From Metallyticus violacea (taxonomy: Eukaryota; Arthropoda; Insecta; Mantodea; Metallyticidae), in contig CM060831.1 of the NCBI GenBank assembly GCA_030762175.1, forward strand, positions 35,493,501-35,557,500: a DNA stretch of 64,000 nucleotides, written 5' to 3'. Under the pieces are notes generated by a model. The model was given only the letters and a program-made list of their open reading frames with translations. It ran no database searches and was not told the DNA's origin. The position numbers and the translations under genes were made by a program. Shown here piece after piece: positions 47,841 to 60,600 of this stretch. The number at the start of each line of letters is the position of its first letter. The stretch's first letter is position 1.

Positions 47841-47855
47841 TTAAAACATGGGCAA

Positions 47856-48239
47856 GATTTATAAGAACGTAAGGCGTATTAGTGCTTTAAATATTCTTAA
47901 TATAACTGCTATGTAAAATTGACTTTATTTCGTGGTCCTCAGCAACCTAAACAGTGGATTTATTGGAAGCAGCGAATTAAAAAAATATTTACTACTACGA
48001 AGTTTTATTCTTTTCTTAAAATATGCCTAAAATAATGAGAATTAAAGAGAAATAAAATGCCCTTTAGAGCGATATTAATGATACATCTCTTGCTAAAGTC
48101 TCTTTAGGAAGATCTTTTTCGCCACATATTTCAATTATAAATCTATGACACAATGTACCGCTTCAGTTCTATCACCTTAACCAATGAAAATGTACCTATT
48201 TCATTATTATGTATTGAAATTACCTTGGTATAATACTAG
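47856..48239. other. No recognisable gene
   Basis: AT-rich, no motif. Confidence 0.6.
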
Positions 48240-48281
48240 TAATGTCTGTTTACTTCGTCATACGGGAGTAAACAGACATTA
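48240..48281. repeat. Perfect 15-bp inverted repeat with 12-nt loop
   Basis: TAATGTCTGTTTACT at 48240-48254 pairs exactly with AGTAAACAGACATTA at 48267-48281 around TCGTCATACGGG. No T-run follows and this is eukaryotic DNA, so it is not a rho-independent terminator. It may be the folded end of a small DNA transposon. Confidence 0.9.
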
Positions 48282-49505
48282 TGCCCTCGGCGTTGCCTTG
48301 GGCGGTAAACTTTTGTGAATAAAATTCTAGTTTACTCTCTTATAAAATAAATATTAAACATAAAATATAATTAATTAAATTTTCAACTGTCAGTCTCTTT
48401 ACCATCCCTTTGGCCAAACAATGAGTGTAACTACTGTCTGGTCCACTGCCATAGTCTAAATAGTATGTAATTTAAAGCAAAATATTTGCATATGGTTTCA
48501 TTATTTTATGCACATTTTAAACCATTCTTTTCCCCCCAGAAATCTCATGCATGCATACGTTAAAATCCTTCACCAGCTGGATGGAGCAATGGTTTTGCTC
48601 ATGCACGAATAACTCATATCTCTATCTTAAACAATTTTTAAGAAAAGCGCACGTAAAGTTAAAAATATACAGCTACGAAAATAATAAAATAAGATTAGAG
48701 GGTATTTTATGTAACAGCCTGGTGGTCATCATTTAAATTGTCGTTTAAACAGTTTAATTCCCCTAACAAACCAAAAGTATATTGGGGTAATTTGCTAAGT
48801 ATGTAGTTTCATACTATGCATAAAACCAAAAAATAATGTTTGACCCAAAGTCTGAAAGCAGTAGGTTAGGAAGTATGTCAGTCATTTGTCATATTTAATG
48901 GTACATTTAAATGCCGCAAGCACACAAAAACTATATATAGACATAATGTATTTAGTTTCATATTATGCGTAAAACATAACAATCTATACCAAGAGACCTT
49001 AACTATGATTCAGTGAACAAGCTGAGTTCTCATGCGAAATGCCTGTGCCAAAGAGGCAACAGTTCTCTACTATCGAAAACAAAGTTCTAAGGCTTTTTGT
49101 GGTCATGTGCTGAAAAGCTGGCAGCAGCTTCTGTGTGAAGACTTGAAATGTCTTCCGTTCAAAATCGAGCATTTCCTCTCGGATGAACTTTATCTTACAC
49201 AGGTTGGCACAATCGGCCTTCTCTTAGCTGCCTCACCAAGAAACGTATGTTTTTCACTTCCATATATCACTCATCTTTCAGTGAATCTCGCTGCTAAGCC
49301 CATTATATTTGGGCAGATAAGGAGACTTAATGCGACAGCAGTTAAAAATAGTTGCCTGTCTAAAGTACGTTAACTAAAGCGAGAAAGCAAGATCGCTAAA
49401 CAATAGAAGTCTGGCAGGTAGCGACGGGGCTTCTCGGCGTTCTCTCAAGAATAAGTAAAATTAGGAAATATGTCATTTCAGCAGTAAGCATTAAGTGTAT
49501 TTTAC
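48282..49505. other. No recognisable gene; ORF at 49032-49373
   Basis: The 113-codon plus frame at 49032-49373 is one of the longer frames outside transposons. It contains several cysteines and leucine-rich stretches (IGLLLAAS), but I see no signal peptide, domain or codon bias to argue it is real. The rest is AT-rich and featureless. Confidence 0.45.
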
Positions 49506-49708
49506 CGACATGGTTGGCCGAGATCGTTATGGCTCGAGCGCATGCGGTTCGATTTCGCCAGGATCATCCTCCCTAACTGAGAATTTTTTCAGGTTTTTAT
49601 CACTCCTCATAAACGAGAAAGGATGTAAGGTACTCTAAACGTATGACTGGAATGCTTCCTTCCTTAAAAAGAAAATATTTTTCCAGTTTATAATACTATC
49701 TCATGTAG
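49506..49708 (+). mobile_element. SINE family A, 3'-truncated and diverged
   Basis: Head CGACATGGTTGGCCGAGATC, GTTATGGCTCGAGCG, B box in CGGTTCGATTTCGCCAGG, ATCATCCTCCCTAACTGAG, TTTTTTCAGGTTTTTATC, GATGTAAGGTACTCTAAACG, GACTGGAATGCTTCCTTCC, TTTCCAGTTTATAATAC and TCTCATGTAGGGG. It lacks the terminal CACCGCCTGTGG block. Confidence 0.85.
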
Positions 49709-50297
49709 GGGAAGTTTTATATGTTCTTAAATTAAACATTTAATAAGTATACAATTAACACAAAATTTTCTTTGAAAAATTCCTCATCGCAAGCACTTCA
49801 ATTAGATAATAGCACATATTGAAATATACGTCTTCTTGTATCTCAGAAATAGATAAACTAAAATCAGGCAAATGGTCCAAGTTAGGAAACCGGTTGTCTA
49901 ATTTGGACTCCCGCTTGTCCAAGTTGATCTTATTAAAATTGTGTATAGTAATCAAAATATAAAAATAACAAGGTATATATATATATCATTAAATACTCTA
50001 CTTGCAGTCTGTACAGAAATATTTCTTTATGCTGAGCATTACTCGGGTATGAATACATAAAAATATTATTGCAGTTTATACATCGGTAAATTTCCAATGC
50101 AGTAGTCTTGCACTATAGCACTCTAATTAGAGTGTAATTGCCTATAGACAAAAATAGTAATTTTTTCCCTTACCATTAGTGTCTTTGAGTTTTGTGTAAG
50201 AATGTAAACCTTATGTTTCTAAGTTAGAAATATTTTTTTTTTCAAAACGAAAAGGTACATATTAGGCAACGGTCCATTTTCGGATACTTTCCCCTGT
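49709..50297. other. No recognisable gene
   Basis: AT-rich. A (TA)n tract is near 49974-49986. Confidence 0.6.
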
Positions 50298-50352
50298 CAT
50301 CAGTGTCCACCGCCTATCGTCCATCGTGACACAGTTATTAAACACTATTAAA
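50298..50352 (+). mobile_element. SINE family A 3'-end fragment
   Basis: CATCAGTGTCCACCGCCTAT followed by a diverged stretch and GTTATTAAACACTATTAAAA, the last about 55 bp of family A. It could be the end of the truncated copy at 49506-49708, separated by about 590 bp of inserted sequence, or an independent fragment. Confidence 0.7.
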
Positions 50353-50860
50353 ATGGATTGTTCCACTGAAAGCACTGGCCACATTCGATCTTCTTGCATT
50401 TTCAGATATCTTTCGGCATTCTTGAGTTTCGCAGAAGGAAAGGATCAACATCTGTGGACGATGTAGCACCACGCCATGCTCTCATCTTTTACAACAATAG
50501 GCGGATATGCGCTTGTCCAATAATAAAAACAATTTTTGTTTTTGCATCCAATTTTGCATGGATTCCACGATCAGTCCTCCGCCGCATTTGTCTCGCACCA
50601 CACATCCCCACGTCTTAACGAGTTGCTATTATGGATGGAGAGTATAATGGCGCCAGTTTTAACAAAATTTATTAATAAATAGAGAAATTATATTAATTTA
50701 AAATTACGGAATCACTTGTCAGACACACTACATTTTAAGGATTAGGCTTAGTCTATTTCGACCTTACAGCAAAACTTTTCCATTTTCCAATACTTTTTGC
50801 GATTGACATATCCTAGTGCAGGTACTCTAATTTTCCATTCAATCCTCATGACGTTTCTAG
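50353..50860. other. No recognisable gene
   Basis: A plus frame (50394-50618) and an overlapping minus frame are open across a slightly GC-richer patch. No domain was recognised. Confidence 0.45.
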
Positions 50861-51124
50861 TTATTCCTGCATTTTGCTGTTATTATTAAATATATTTCTA
50901 TTGATATCTTCATTCATTTGACTTCGTACTTTATTTGCAAGCAGGTCCCGGCATACAAATCGTCCTGCAATTACCTTAAAAACTCTGGGAAGAGCAGCAT
51001 TATTCTCAGGTGCTCCTAGTGTGTACATTCTACCAGAATATGTAACCACACTAATTGGTTGAATATGGGCATTTTCCCCAGCCAAAGTGCCCGAAGCTAG
51101 AAATATTTTATTTTCTGGTTAGAA
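50861..51124 (-). other. Exon-like open frame, function unknown
   Basis: The minus-strand frame is open for about 85 codons from upstream of a methionine-less start (IFLASGTLAGENAH) through PISVVTYSGRMYTLGAPEN, RVFKVIAGRFVCRD and LANKVRSQMNED to a stop at 50861. Composition is balanced rather than AT-driven and it reads like a folded protein. An AAG|GTAATT donor-like site lies inside it (after RVFK). I do not recognise the family. It may be an exon, a retrocopy or a transposon protein piece. Confidence 0.3.
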
Positions 51125-52359
51125 CGCAATAAAAGTGTAATTATAAATAACATGCAATACGTTTCTATTCATATGCCTGTAAATATCGTTCTTCCCATTT
51201 TAATGTTTATTTATTTATTATTATTATTGTTATTATTATTATTATATTACTATTATTTTATTTGTATTATTATTTGTTCCTTTTTTCTAATTTTGTATCA
51301 TACTTAAGCATGTACGGTCTACGACCCATACATAAAATACATGTGTAATGTGTACGAATAGAATTTTATAACAATAAAGATACTGCTACTGCTACTATTA
51401 CTACTACAACTACTACTGATGCTGCTGCTACTACTACTTTATTTGCTGGAATCCAAAATTCGCTGACCTAGATTGTTATTATTTTAATATTAATTCTAGT
51501 AGCAGGTGTTCCTCAACTTCAGAGTTATCAGCCTCTTGGTGTACGTAGGTCCATAAAGATGCAATCACTAACTCGCATTTCATACGCTCACAATTTTGAG
51601 GGAAATAATCTAATTGAATTTTTTGTATTTATGTCTTCATAGCTGTTTCTATAACTCTATCAAATTTTGATTCTTCTAAGTTGGCGTTCCTGATGTTATG
51701 TGTGGCTCTTGTTTATTAAACATTTTCATTGTTTGCAAAAATATTCGCGAAGTAAATGCTTTTCGAATAAAATTCCTTGTGTATGCATAAATAAATTAAC
51801 AGCATGGTAAAATAATAAAACAATTTTAATATCTATAAACTGTTGGGAGTATTTAACATTAACTATAACTGTAGCTTTTTCCCTGTAAAAGCAGTATGAA
51901 CAAAAATGGTCGGAACAGAATTTTAACTGTGCGGCAATTAATGGAGTATACGTTCGGTAGTATTCATAAACCAAGTCTCCATGAAACGAAAATAAAGATT
52001 AACGAATATTTATAAGAGCTTAAACCTTTTGATTCTATTTGTGACTTTACTAAAAATAAAATATAAATAAATGTTTAACTGAAAATGAGAAACTTATGAT
52101 ACATTTTGGAGATAGTTAAGCGACAAATTATGTTTATTTTAAACGCTCTTAGCTTGTGAGCTTTGCCACCTACTGCCTTAAAACGCTTTCAATGACGGGA
52201 AGACATAAAGCTAAACATAATCATTGATTTATTACATATACTACTACTGAAGCAAATGAAAAACTCTAGAGGTCTGTACTTATTCATAGATTGAAAGAAA
52301 CAGGATATAAATAGATGAAATACCACAGTTACGGACAGTCAGCAGACGGGATCAAAGTC
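51125..52359. other. No recognisable gene; trinucleotide repeats
   Basis: Holds a (TTA)n tract at about 51212-51260 and an imperfect (CTA/CTG)n tract at about 51378-51437. No coding sequence recognised. Confidence 0.65.
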
Positions 52360-52860
52360 CAAGATACCGAATCAGCAAAAGAAGGAAAGGGGAAGGGCGA
52401 AGAGCTGGGGGGAAAAGGATTTTGGAAAGAGATAAAACATAAATCGAGGAAAACAGGAAATATGAGCTAGTCTTAATGTCAAAAAAACCTTTAAAATTAT
52501 ATAGCACATTAAAAGGTGTCGGGAAGAGAAAGATATATTGAAACCTGTGACAAGACAGCAAGGAAAGGACTGGCATGGTTTAAAACAATAGTGTTATTTA
52601 AGTGGGATAAGAAGCGAATATATACAGAGGAAATTTCCAATGTGTAAAGAACCAGATAGTACTTGAGATTATATTTTATAATGTAAGCAAACCAAGTTTT
52701 GGAGGTTACAGTTCCTTTTACGAAAGTGGGAAAACTTACCACAGGAAATAAGTAGAAAATTTTTATACCTACATCAAATGAAAATATAAAGAAACCTGGA
52801 AAATACATCGGCATGGTGGGACAAAAAACGGTTAAGGGAAGTGGGCAAGACAAATGGGGA
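52360..52860 (+). pseudogene. Decayed LINE C-terminal fragment (family L-C, copy 2)
   Basis: Plus-strand frames show GKGFWKEIKHK, then KKPLKLYSTLKGV, GRERYIETCDKTARKGLAWF, FKWDKKRIYTEE and, in another frame, FPMCKEPDST.DYILY, a Cys-bearing tail. The order and wording match the minus-strand remnant at 9936-10760 (GFWEEI, SLKLYREIK, GREKYLEQCAKAGREGFA, PMCGETN..DFHCLLY). The region downstream (to about 52860) continues as lysine-rich decayed sequence. Several stops and frameshifts are present. Confidence 0.58.
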
Positions 52861-53344
52861 AAACAATGTTGACAATTGCACTATCTAGGAATAAATATAT
52901 ATCCCCATTACATACTCAACCTGGTGTTAAATATAATGGGGTACGGAAGGAATGTAACTGCATAAAGTCAGGGTGATTAAGTGGGAAATTTAAATAGAGG
53001 TAAGTTAATATGCATTTAGAATATGGAAATATAAATTATTTACTTTGATTTTAACATGCTTACCTGTTGTGAAAACTTCATGAAATTGATTTTATTTATA
53101 TGTTAAAAATATTACATCTACATTTAAATTGAAAATTGGAAGAAATAATTCAAGCACGCATGCATATAACAATGCAAGGTCTCAAGTTTGTTTTGTAACA
53201 CCATTTGCTAGTTGTTGACAGGACTATTCCAATAATGCTCATCAAAGCTACATTATATACAAACTTATTGTCATGTAGTTGAAGTGTATAAGAGGTTCTA
53301 TCCTTCGTCTGTATTATTTGCTCTTGACACTGAGTTCTGCAGTC
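52861..53344. other. No recognisable gene
   Basis: AT-rich, no motif. Confidence 0.6.
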
Positions 53345-53654
53345 TTACTCAGTGCTGTTATGTGCATATAAAGCTCTATAAAACAGCTTTACAATTTCCT
53401 TGGGCATGAAAGCATGGAAATGAAGTTTGAAACTGTACCGGCGGTGAAGCGCGATGTTTTCACACCAGGGACTTTGGGAAGGCAGTTTTATTTTCGGACC
53501 GTTTGCCAGCACGATGGGGGCCCGCTCATCCATTACGTCATAGTCATCAGTTCCAAAGGGAGCACAGGGATTTGTCGCCACAAATTGCACATGCGGGTTG
53601 TATCCATAGGGGACGGGGGTTTGAGACTGGAGCACAGCCAATCAGGCAAGGACC
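53345..53654 (-). other. Exon-like open frame in a GC-rich island
   Basis: Minus-strand frame open for about 97 codons, beginning with VLQSQTPVPYGYNPHVQF and including NPCAPFGTDDYDVMDERA, LANGPKIKLPSQSPWCEN and FKLHFHAFMPKEIVKLFY before a stop at 53345. A TGA lies just upstream in frame. A possible splice acceptor (GCTGTGCTCCAG) lies immediately before SQTPVPYG. It sits in a GC- and CpG-rich patch (about 53410-53760) that contrasts with the flanks. Frames on the plus strand are open too, so GC content alone could explain it. I recognise no domain. Confidence 0.32.
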
Positions 53655-53759
53655 TGTCACCTCAGGTTGCGTGCGGGTTCATGATACGGATCATGGGTTC
53701 GATTATATCCACACGCCCACACGTTAGCGCCGAAAGAATATCGCACACGTGACCTCGTT

Positions 53760-54324
53760 AACGAGAGTTGCGCCAGAACAAAGGCAGTTCCATCTGGTTG
53801 CTTATCGGACCATTATGTCATTTCCAAGAGGCGTTCTTGATGCCTTATCTTCCCTAGAGGACCCGGGAAATGCTTGTGTCGGAAGAGAATTTAGCGTGGC
53901 TACAACGGATGAACGCACTTGTTTAAAAGTTACAAAAACCTCTCTCATACATTATACAACTATTTAAAAAGCAAACACTTTTCGTTATAGCTCAAATATG
54001 CAAACATTAATGTTCGTATTCCTGGCATATTTGGTGGGAAATGCTAGTAGGATTGTGACCTTTCCCATTGATTTTTATTTATCAGTGGCGGCCTGTAAGC
54101 CTTTCTAATTGTAATATAAGCAAAAGCAAAAATTACACGAACAAGCACCATTGCACTAAACTACTACAAAACTAGTAATGCATTTTCAAGGACGTAAGTA
54201 CATAAGCATCAACTCTAACCACCATGCAACGATATTATTTAGTTACAGTGAAATCGAACTACTGCATCATTAATTTAGAAAACAATTATATCTACATTCA
54301 AAACTGTTTAACTTTATAAACGTC
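53760..54324. other. No recognisable gene
   Basis: The GC-rich patch fades by about 53900; the remainder is AT-rich without motifs. Confidence 0.5.
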
Positions 54325-54628
54325 GGTCCTGGTGGTGTAGTAGTAACCATAATTGCCTTTTAAACCCAAGATCGCGGGTTCGAACCCGGCCAGGATCGAT
54401 GGATTTTTTCGGGCGTAAAAATCCTAAGTATGACTTCCTTCGGAAGGGAAGTAAAGCCGTGGGTCTCCTGTCGTAGATTTACGGCACGTAAAAAGAACAA
54501 GCAATGAAAATGAAAATGAAAATGAAAATGAAAACAATGAGTAAAATGTACAGGCCGTTTCACGCCCTGAGTTGAACGGGACTCTAATGACTGGTGATGT
54601 TAAATAGCGGCCTTAAACAAACAAAATA
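54325..54628 (+). mobile_element. SINE family B, full length, with internal expansion
   Basis: Head GGTCCTGGTGGTGTAGTAG, TAACCATAATTGCC, B box in GATCGCGGGTTCGAACCCGG, CCAGGATCGATGGATTTTTT, CGGGCGTAAAAATCC, TATGACTTCCTTCGGAAGGG, GTGGGTCTCCTGTCGTAG, TTTACGGCACGTAAAAAGAAC; then five TGAAAA units (54503-54534) replace part of the body, followed by GGCCGTTTCACGCCCTGAG, TTGAACGGGACTC and a diverged end with A-rich tail. Confidence 0.92.
54503..54534. repeat. (TGAAAA)5 hexanucleotide expansion inside a SINE
   Basis: Five near-perfect TGAAAA units occupy the position where other family B copies read CTCAAGCCTGAAATAAGAGG, so it probably arose from the TGAAA word there. Confidence 0.9.
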
Positions 54629-57600
54629 ATAACTAATAACATATAAGTAATAACCAGCATTTCGGAAGCAGAGGTGCAACGTGTGAATCAAAATAAATTA
54701 ACTACAATAAAAAATATTGCTCTACACTTCTTTGCTAAACTTTCAGTTCCCCCATTTCTCGCGATTTTTAGTGATCAGGCACCCAGAACAAGTTTACTTT
54801 GTTAACCTTAGGTAATCCTATGGTTTATCAGTTGGAAGCAAACCCTATAGGTGCTAAACTGCCAACACAGCAAATAAACTATACATCGCTAGATATTTTG
54901 CATACTTCCCTCAAATAATATCCAGGAAGAATGGACAAATGAGCCTTTGAACACGTATTATAAATATACCTGCTAACAATGGAACCATTTGTTAACAGAT
55001 AATGCTTTAAGAAGGGACTTAAATTTCATAAGGTTTAATGTATACTAATTATATGTGTCCCCTCTAAAAAGAACTCTTAACTGAGTAAAAAATTGTGCGA
55101 AATTATTAGAAATTTTATTTCGAGACACCTAATAGAAATATTTATTCATTGTATATTATTCTTATTTCATCATGGTTTATCATACACACAATGTAGGAAA
55201 ATTATCTTAGCATTGAAAACATTATGCTTTTAAAAAAATCGCATAAATTATGACTTTTTCAGAGCCACTCTATGTATTGACGAAGAAATTGCTACACTGA
55301 TAAATCAATGTTTTATAGTATCATGATTTTAAAACAGCATAATACAGGAGTCTAATCATAAGTATGTTTAGCAAGACAATTATTTTATACGTATCATTTT
55401 AACAGCCTTAGCAATACGATACCAACATTCAATTCAAACGGTATTAGTTTATTTAACAAGATTTCTTGTAATACCCACAGTATTTCTGCAAGTATTTGTT
55501 AAAATTCATTGCGTGAATAGTTAATTTAAAACTCATTTTATTATTTAAAAGAATTCTATTCAAATTACCAACGCGTGAAAAGATAGCCGAAAACCCATTT
55601 TATAATTTAAAACCGTAGTGAAGCCAATTATGTGAGTCCGGTTTTTTTAAGGTCAATAAATGTCACTCAAAACTGGACAATAAGAAAAATGTAGAAAGAC
55701 TGATTGGAAACGTCAGAGATGAAATGTAACTTTTTATTGGGCTAAAATTTGAAATCAGTACAGATGGGAAACTTTCGAGCTCACGGCAGCACAAACTACA
55801 GGCAATGAAAACAATGACGCACAACCATTAGCTGACAAAACCTACGTAAAATTAACTGCAAACTGCTACCTTCACGTGCATTTTACGACCTTGAAAACTG
55901 ACTTTTCGCAATGTGCAGCAGTACTCTGCCTCGACGAGTAATCTAAATAACCTTACTGCACATAAAACTTCAATTTGCTTATCAAATACATGATTATTAT
56001 ATCCTGAAAAAGGTGAGTTTTTTTAATATGAATCTTATAATTTACATTAGTTGGAGCTCTTTTCTTTTCTGAAAAATAAACATTTCTCATAACGGCTGTT
56101 TTTTGTGATAATGTCTTCAATTATATGTTTTATGGAATTCATATATCAAATATGATTTCTTATTCTTATTAAAGTATGACTTTTGACAGAAATCCTCAGT
56201 TTAGCAATGACCATATTCGGCTTTATCACATCCTACAATAAATATTTAAATTTGTTTCTCCGTATACAAAATTATGTTGCGAATTTAATTGTTAAATAAG
56301 TTCTCTTCGCTGGCAAGGTACTCCTTATATATGACGGCGCATGTAGGTTCTTTAGCACAGGAGAATCACTTTTTTTGAAATTCCAGTGCACTGTTCTTCG
56401 GCTTAACTTCCCGTGCTGCCATAAAATGTTTACCGCTACTATACACCAAACAAAAAAGGGGCCGTGACTTTGCATTAACGGTTGTGTAAATTAGACCGCA
56501 ACTGTTTTAAATATCAGCATTTCTGTGCAAATGGGCGCCTCTCGGCATCTCCACCTACTTCATTCTTCACACCCCCGCAAAAGCGGTTACACGGAAGAGG
56601 AAGAAGAGGAAGAAAAGAATGGAAAGGAAGGCTTAAAAAAATACAAGGCAAAAAAGCTGCTGCCTCTGTAATGAACCTGTCCTTTAATGAGTCTTGTTTG
56701 TTCAGTTCTCCTGGTGGTGACAAAAGAGAAATGAAAAGAAGAAAAAGAATGGAATGCTGATTGTGTAAGGACTACGCTATAAAGACACAAGACTGAGGAC
56801 AGCAGAAGAAAAGGTAACAGGATTAATTTATTTCCTTGCAGGATTTTCCCCCTTTTTGCAGTAATACGAGAACGACCGATGCCTGAAAGTATTAATTTAC
56901 ATGGATTTTCAGATAAATAAGGCCGAGGAAAGAAACGTTTCTACGTACTTTGAACAGGAATACAAAATTCAAGGGGATATGTCAGTAAATATCAAACACA
57001 AAGGAACTTTTATTGTTTCAAATTCACTTTATTATAGAATAGATATTTCGCATCTAATTCCTCACCCCTTTTTTATAATTTATAAGAAAAAGTGACAGCA
57101 TATATTTATATGTATTTAAAGTTAGTGCTATATGGATTTGCACATGATTGGTTTAATAGTTTGTAGCATTTTATAAGCACGCATTTATTATACCCAATTT
57201 TATAGTGTTATTTAGAGGAAACAAGGTTCTATGTTAATTTACCACTTCCTCGATTCTTACATATGTACAGAAACCTGTCGTTCATGTTTTTTTCTAAAAT
57301 TTAGAATAGTAATGCAACATATTTCAAACTGTGATACGGAAACAATCTCTATATATGGTACAGATATAGTAAATATTTAATGATATCCCATTAGCTCAAG
57401 CTTTTCTGCAAAATAGCATCAGAAAATATAATTTGTACGATAAATAATTAACAATTTTACTTGAAACTTATACATAGCAGCTTTAATAATCCCCTTCTAC
57501 ATTTCCTAAACTGCACCTACATTTACAAAATGACACCACAGCTCTCAGCTGTCTGACGTTGCGCCTTTTGATGCTCTATTTTCATTTTTCTGGATAAATA

Positions 57601-60600
57601 ATTACTGGACTTCTATTAGAACACCACTGCAGTTGGTCTTGGTTTCTGCCCCCAATGAATTCTGTTAGAGAATGTGGTTTGATTACCCATAGCACACTAA
57701 AATCCCTTATCTCTAGAATTACAGTAAGGGCGACGCTATACCAGGACGAATAAATAAACCACTTCTTCATTTACTAGGATTACACAGACATTTTTTTAAG
57801 ATGCTGGCCAAATTAGAAAATTAGCATGGGGTTTTAAGTAGTAAAAAGAAAATGGCAATGAGGGAATGAATAATAAAATTTAATATCAGCATATTATAAA
57901 CGCGGAACTGCTTTGAAATATATCTCAGTTTGGTTACGTTGTTGCAATCAAGCTATACCAAGCATAACTACGTACAGGAAATAAGGAGAAGAATATAGAG
58001 AAAGATAGGTAGATAAAAATATTAATATATAGGGCCTATTCTTATTTCATTAAGTTTAAACTAGGCAGTTTCAAAAAGTAATGTCAAAGTCGAACTCAAC
58101 TTCAGGGTTTTATTTATATCATTTTCAATTCTCGAAATTAGAACTAAATAACACAAACACACGCCAATAATGTGCTTTAAATTGAACGGATATTGTTTCA
58201 CTGACTTATGAGGACTAGACCTAACGCCTGTTCCGGGACGTGATGGACTACATGAACCATTTGCATTTAGCTACTACAGATGTCACAAGGGTATACGGTC
58301 AGCCTATCGCTGCAAGTGCCATCTGGAGTGCTATTGGGTATTACACGGACGTAAAATGACCGGTAATATTTTTCAGCGGCCTCCTCTTTTTTTCAGTTAA
58401 CGTGCCGTAAATCTATATTTTATGAAATTAAACTAGTAATTAATAATTTTAATTATTTTACCATCATTTATGAACTTAAGTAAACATTATAATGTTATTT
58501 TATTATTCCTTCACTGTTTTTACTGTACAGTTCCAAAGTCTACGTATGATATTATTCTCGAAAAATAGTTTTTGTCTAATTCATATATTTCTTGTATGGA
58601 AACTTGAAATAAGTAGTTCATTCACTTCAAAACTCTATATTTGTGATATAAAATCAAGATTAAAGTATAACTATTTGCAAAAGATGTATTTTTATAATTA
58701 TTTTCAGAATACGAAAACGCTGACAGACAAAGCCCCGTATGATTCAAATTCCATAAACGATGTATTCCTGAAGAGAAAATTAACACCATGACAAATTTAA
58801 AAGAACATAAATTAAGAGCCCAGGAATTTTATCATACATTCAGAAGGCCGATAATAAAATAACTTATAGAAAATCACACCATGTCTAAAATTACCTGACA
58901 AAGTTACTTATTATTTTAGACAACTGTACATGTCCACATTCATAGTCTGTGCAGGATCACCACATGATCATCAAACAAAATAACATTTTTATATAAAATC
59001 ACTAGGATCTTTCCACATTAAAGAGTCTAAAAAAAGAGTTTCCTAAATTTGGCACACAATCATATTTATCTGTTGGCGATGTTATGGGAATCAGAATAAA
59101 AATAGCTGATTGAAATGTTTTCATATTGATTCCCTAAAACCACTGAACAAACACAAACCATGTTTTCCGTTCTTTCATTCTTACTGAATGTGTTTTGAAA
59201 GTGTTGAGAAAGACATAAAAGCGAAAGAAATCATCGTAACTTCAACCAAAAGATTGTTGAAAAATTCGGCACTATGGAGTTGATTGTCCCTCGTGTGACT
59301 AGAAAAAGGTTGCTAAGTCCACATTCTACATTAAACATTTTATGATAATGACATTTCAATTTTGTATAATAATTATTTGTAAAACTGTGGGGGCAGCGTA
59401 TAGTTTAGGTTAATAACAAGAATGGGAAAATATTAATATATTTTAATAAAACCCTATCACAGTGAAACAGGAAAACCTATTAATAAAAGACAATGACAAG
59501 TTGTTAAAAAGTAGCTGTAGAAAAGCTTAAATGGTGAAAAAAGTTGAAATATTACAAGGTATTGAAGAAGAAATCTTATCAGACAATCTCTACTGTGAAT
59601 CACAAGAAGAAGACAAAAAATAAGATGATAATTACTTAAAATTTAACTTATACATTAAAAAAAATTAGCTGCTGCTTACTGGTTAGTTCTTTACCTTGTA
59701 TTTGTATTTTTCTTTCTTTGCTGTAAAATGAATGTGTGTACGTGTAAATAATGGTGCGATATCTTCTTCACAAAATTTCAAATATGGTGTTAAATTTTGA
59801 TATATATTAAAAAACCTTGTTTCAAATGCCGATTCTCGTTTCAAAAACGTAACTTTTATTATGCTAATTACTCCACATCAAGAAGTTTAGGACTTTGATA
59901 TCAAAGTTCTTCTAATGATTTAACGTCGTAAAATATCCCAAATGTGAATATTACATATGCTAAAAATATTTTCTTCTTTATTTTTGTTAATAATTAAAAC
60001 AATGTGGATGTTTAATTATGACAGGATTTTCGATAATCGCAGTGTTTAAAGATACCGACGCATCGAACCCGAATTCTTTGACTTAGAAACTTCCTATAAT
60101 GACATTGTAAGCAGTAACTGCAGTAATAGAGGTAGAGCTGTTGTAGCTCTAGGCTTTGGTGATCAAGTAAATTTTCATCACTAATGTTCTTTTTCCCTGA
60201 GTCATCCTCAAACCTTTAACGATGTCAAAGTTGGTGTGTTCTTTGGTCATAAATCAATCCCACTGTACACAGTGCTCGTGATTCGTTAGTCGGGATGTTC
60301 CTTAGTTTTTTTTTTTTTTTTTTTTGATAAAGTAGGGTTGGTGTTTAGTGATAACAAAGTTACTATATTCGGACATTTCACGATTATCTAGCCGGTAATG
60401 TGGGGAACGTTCCTGACCTAATGTCGACAGCATTATCGCAGTGGGTCAGATCTAGCACGCAATCACCTGACTGAATACGCTTCCTAAACAGGTGTAATCT
60501 CCACACCAGTGGTCTCAAATCCAACCACGCGTTCGCTAACATTTTGTTATGTACCAATACGTTCTCACAAAGCATTGCTAGGATACTTGTTCCACGATAA

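Noticed and set aside
48240..48281. Rho-independent terminator
   Set aside because: Eukaryotic context, no following T-tract, no upstream gene.
49032..49373. 113-codon ORF as a host gene
   Set aside because: No recognised domain, no splice or promoter context, and length is within chance range for a 64-kb window.
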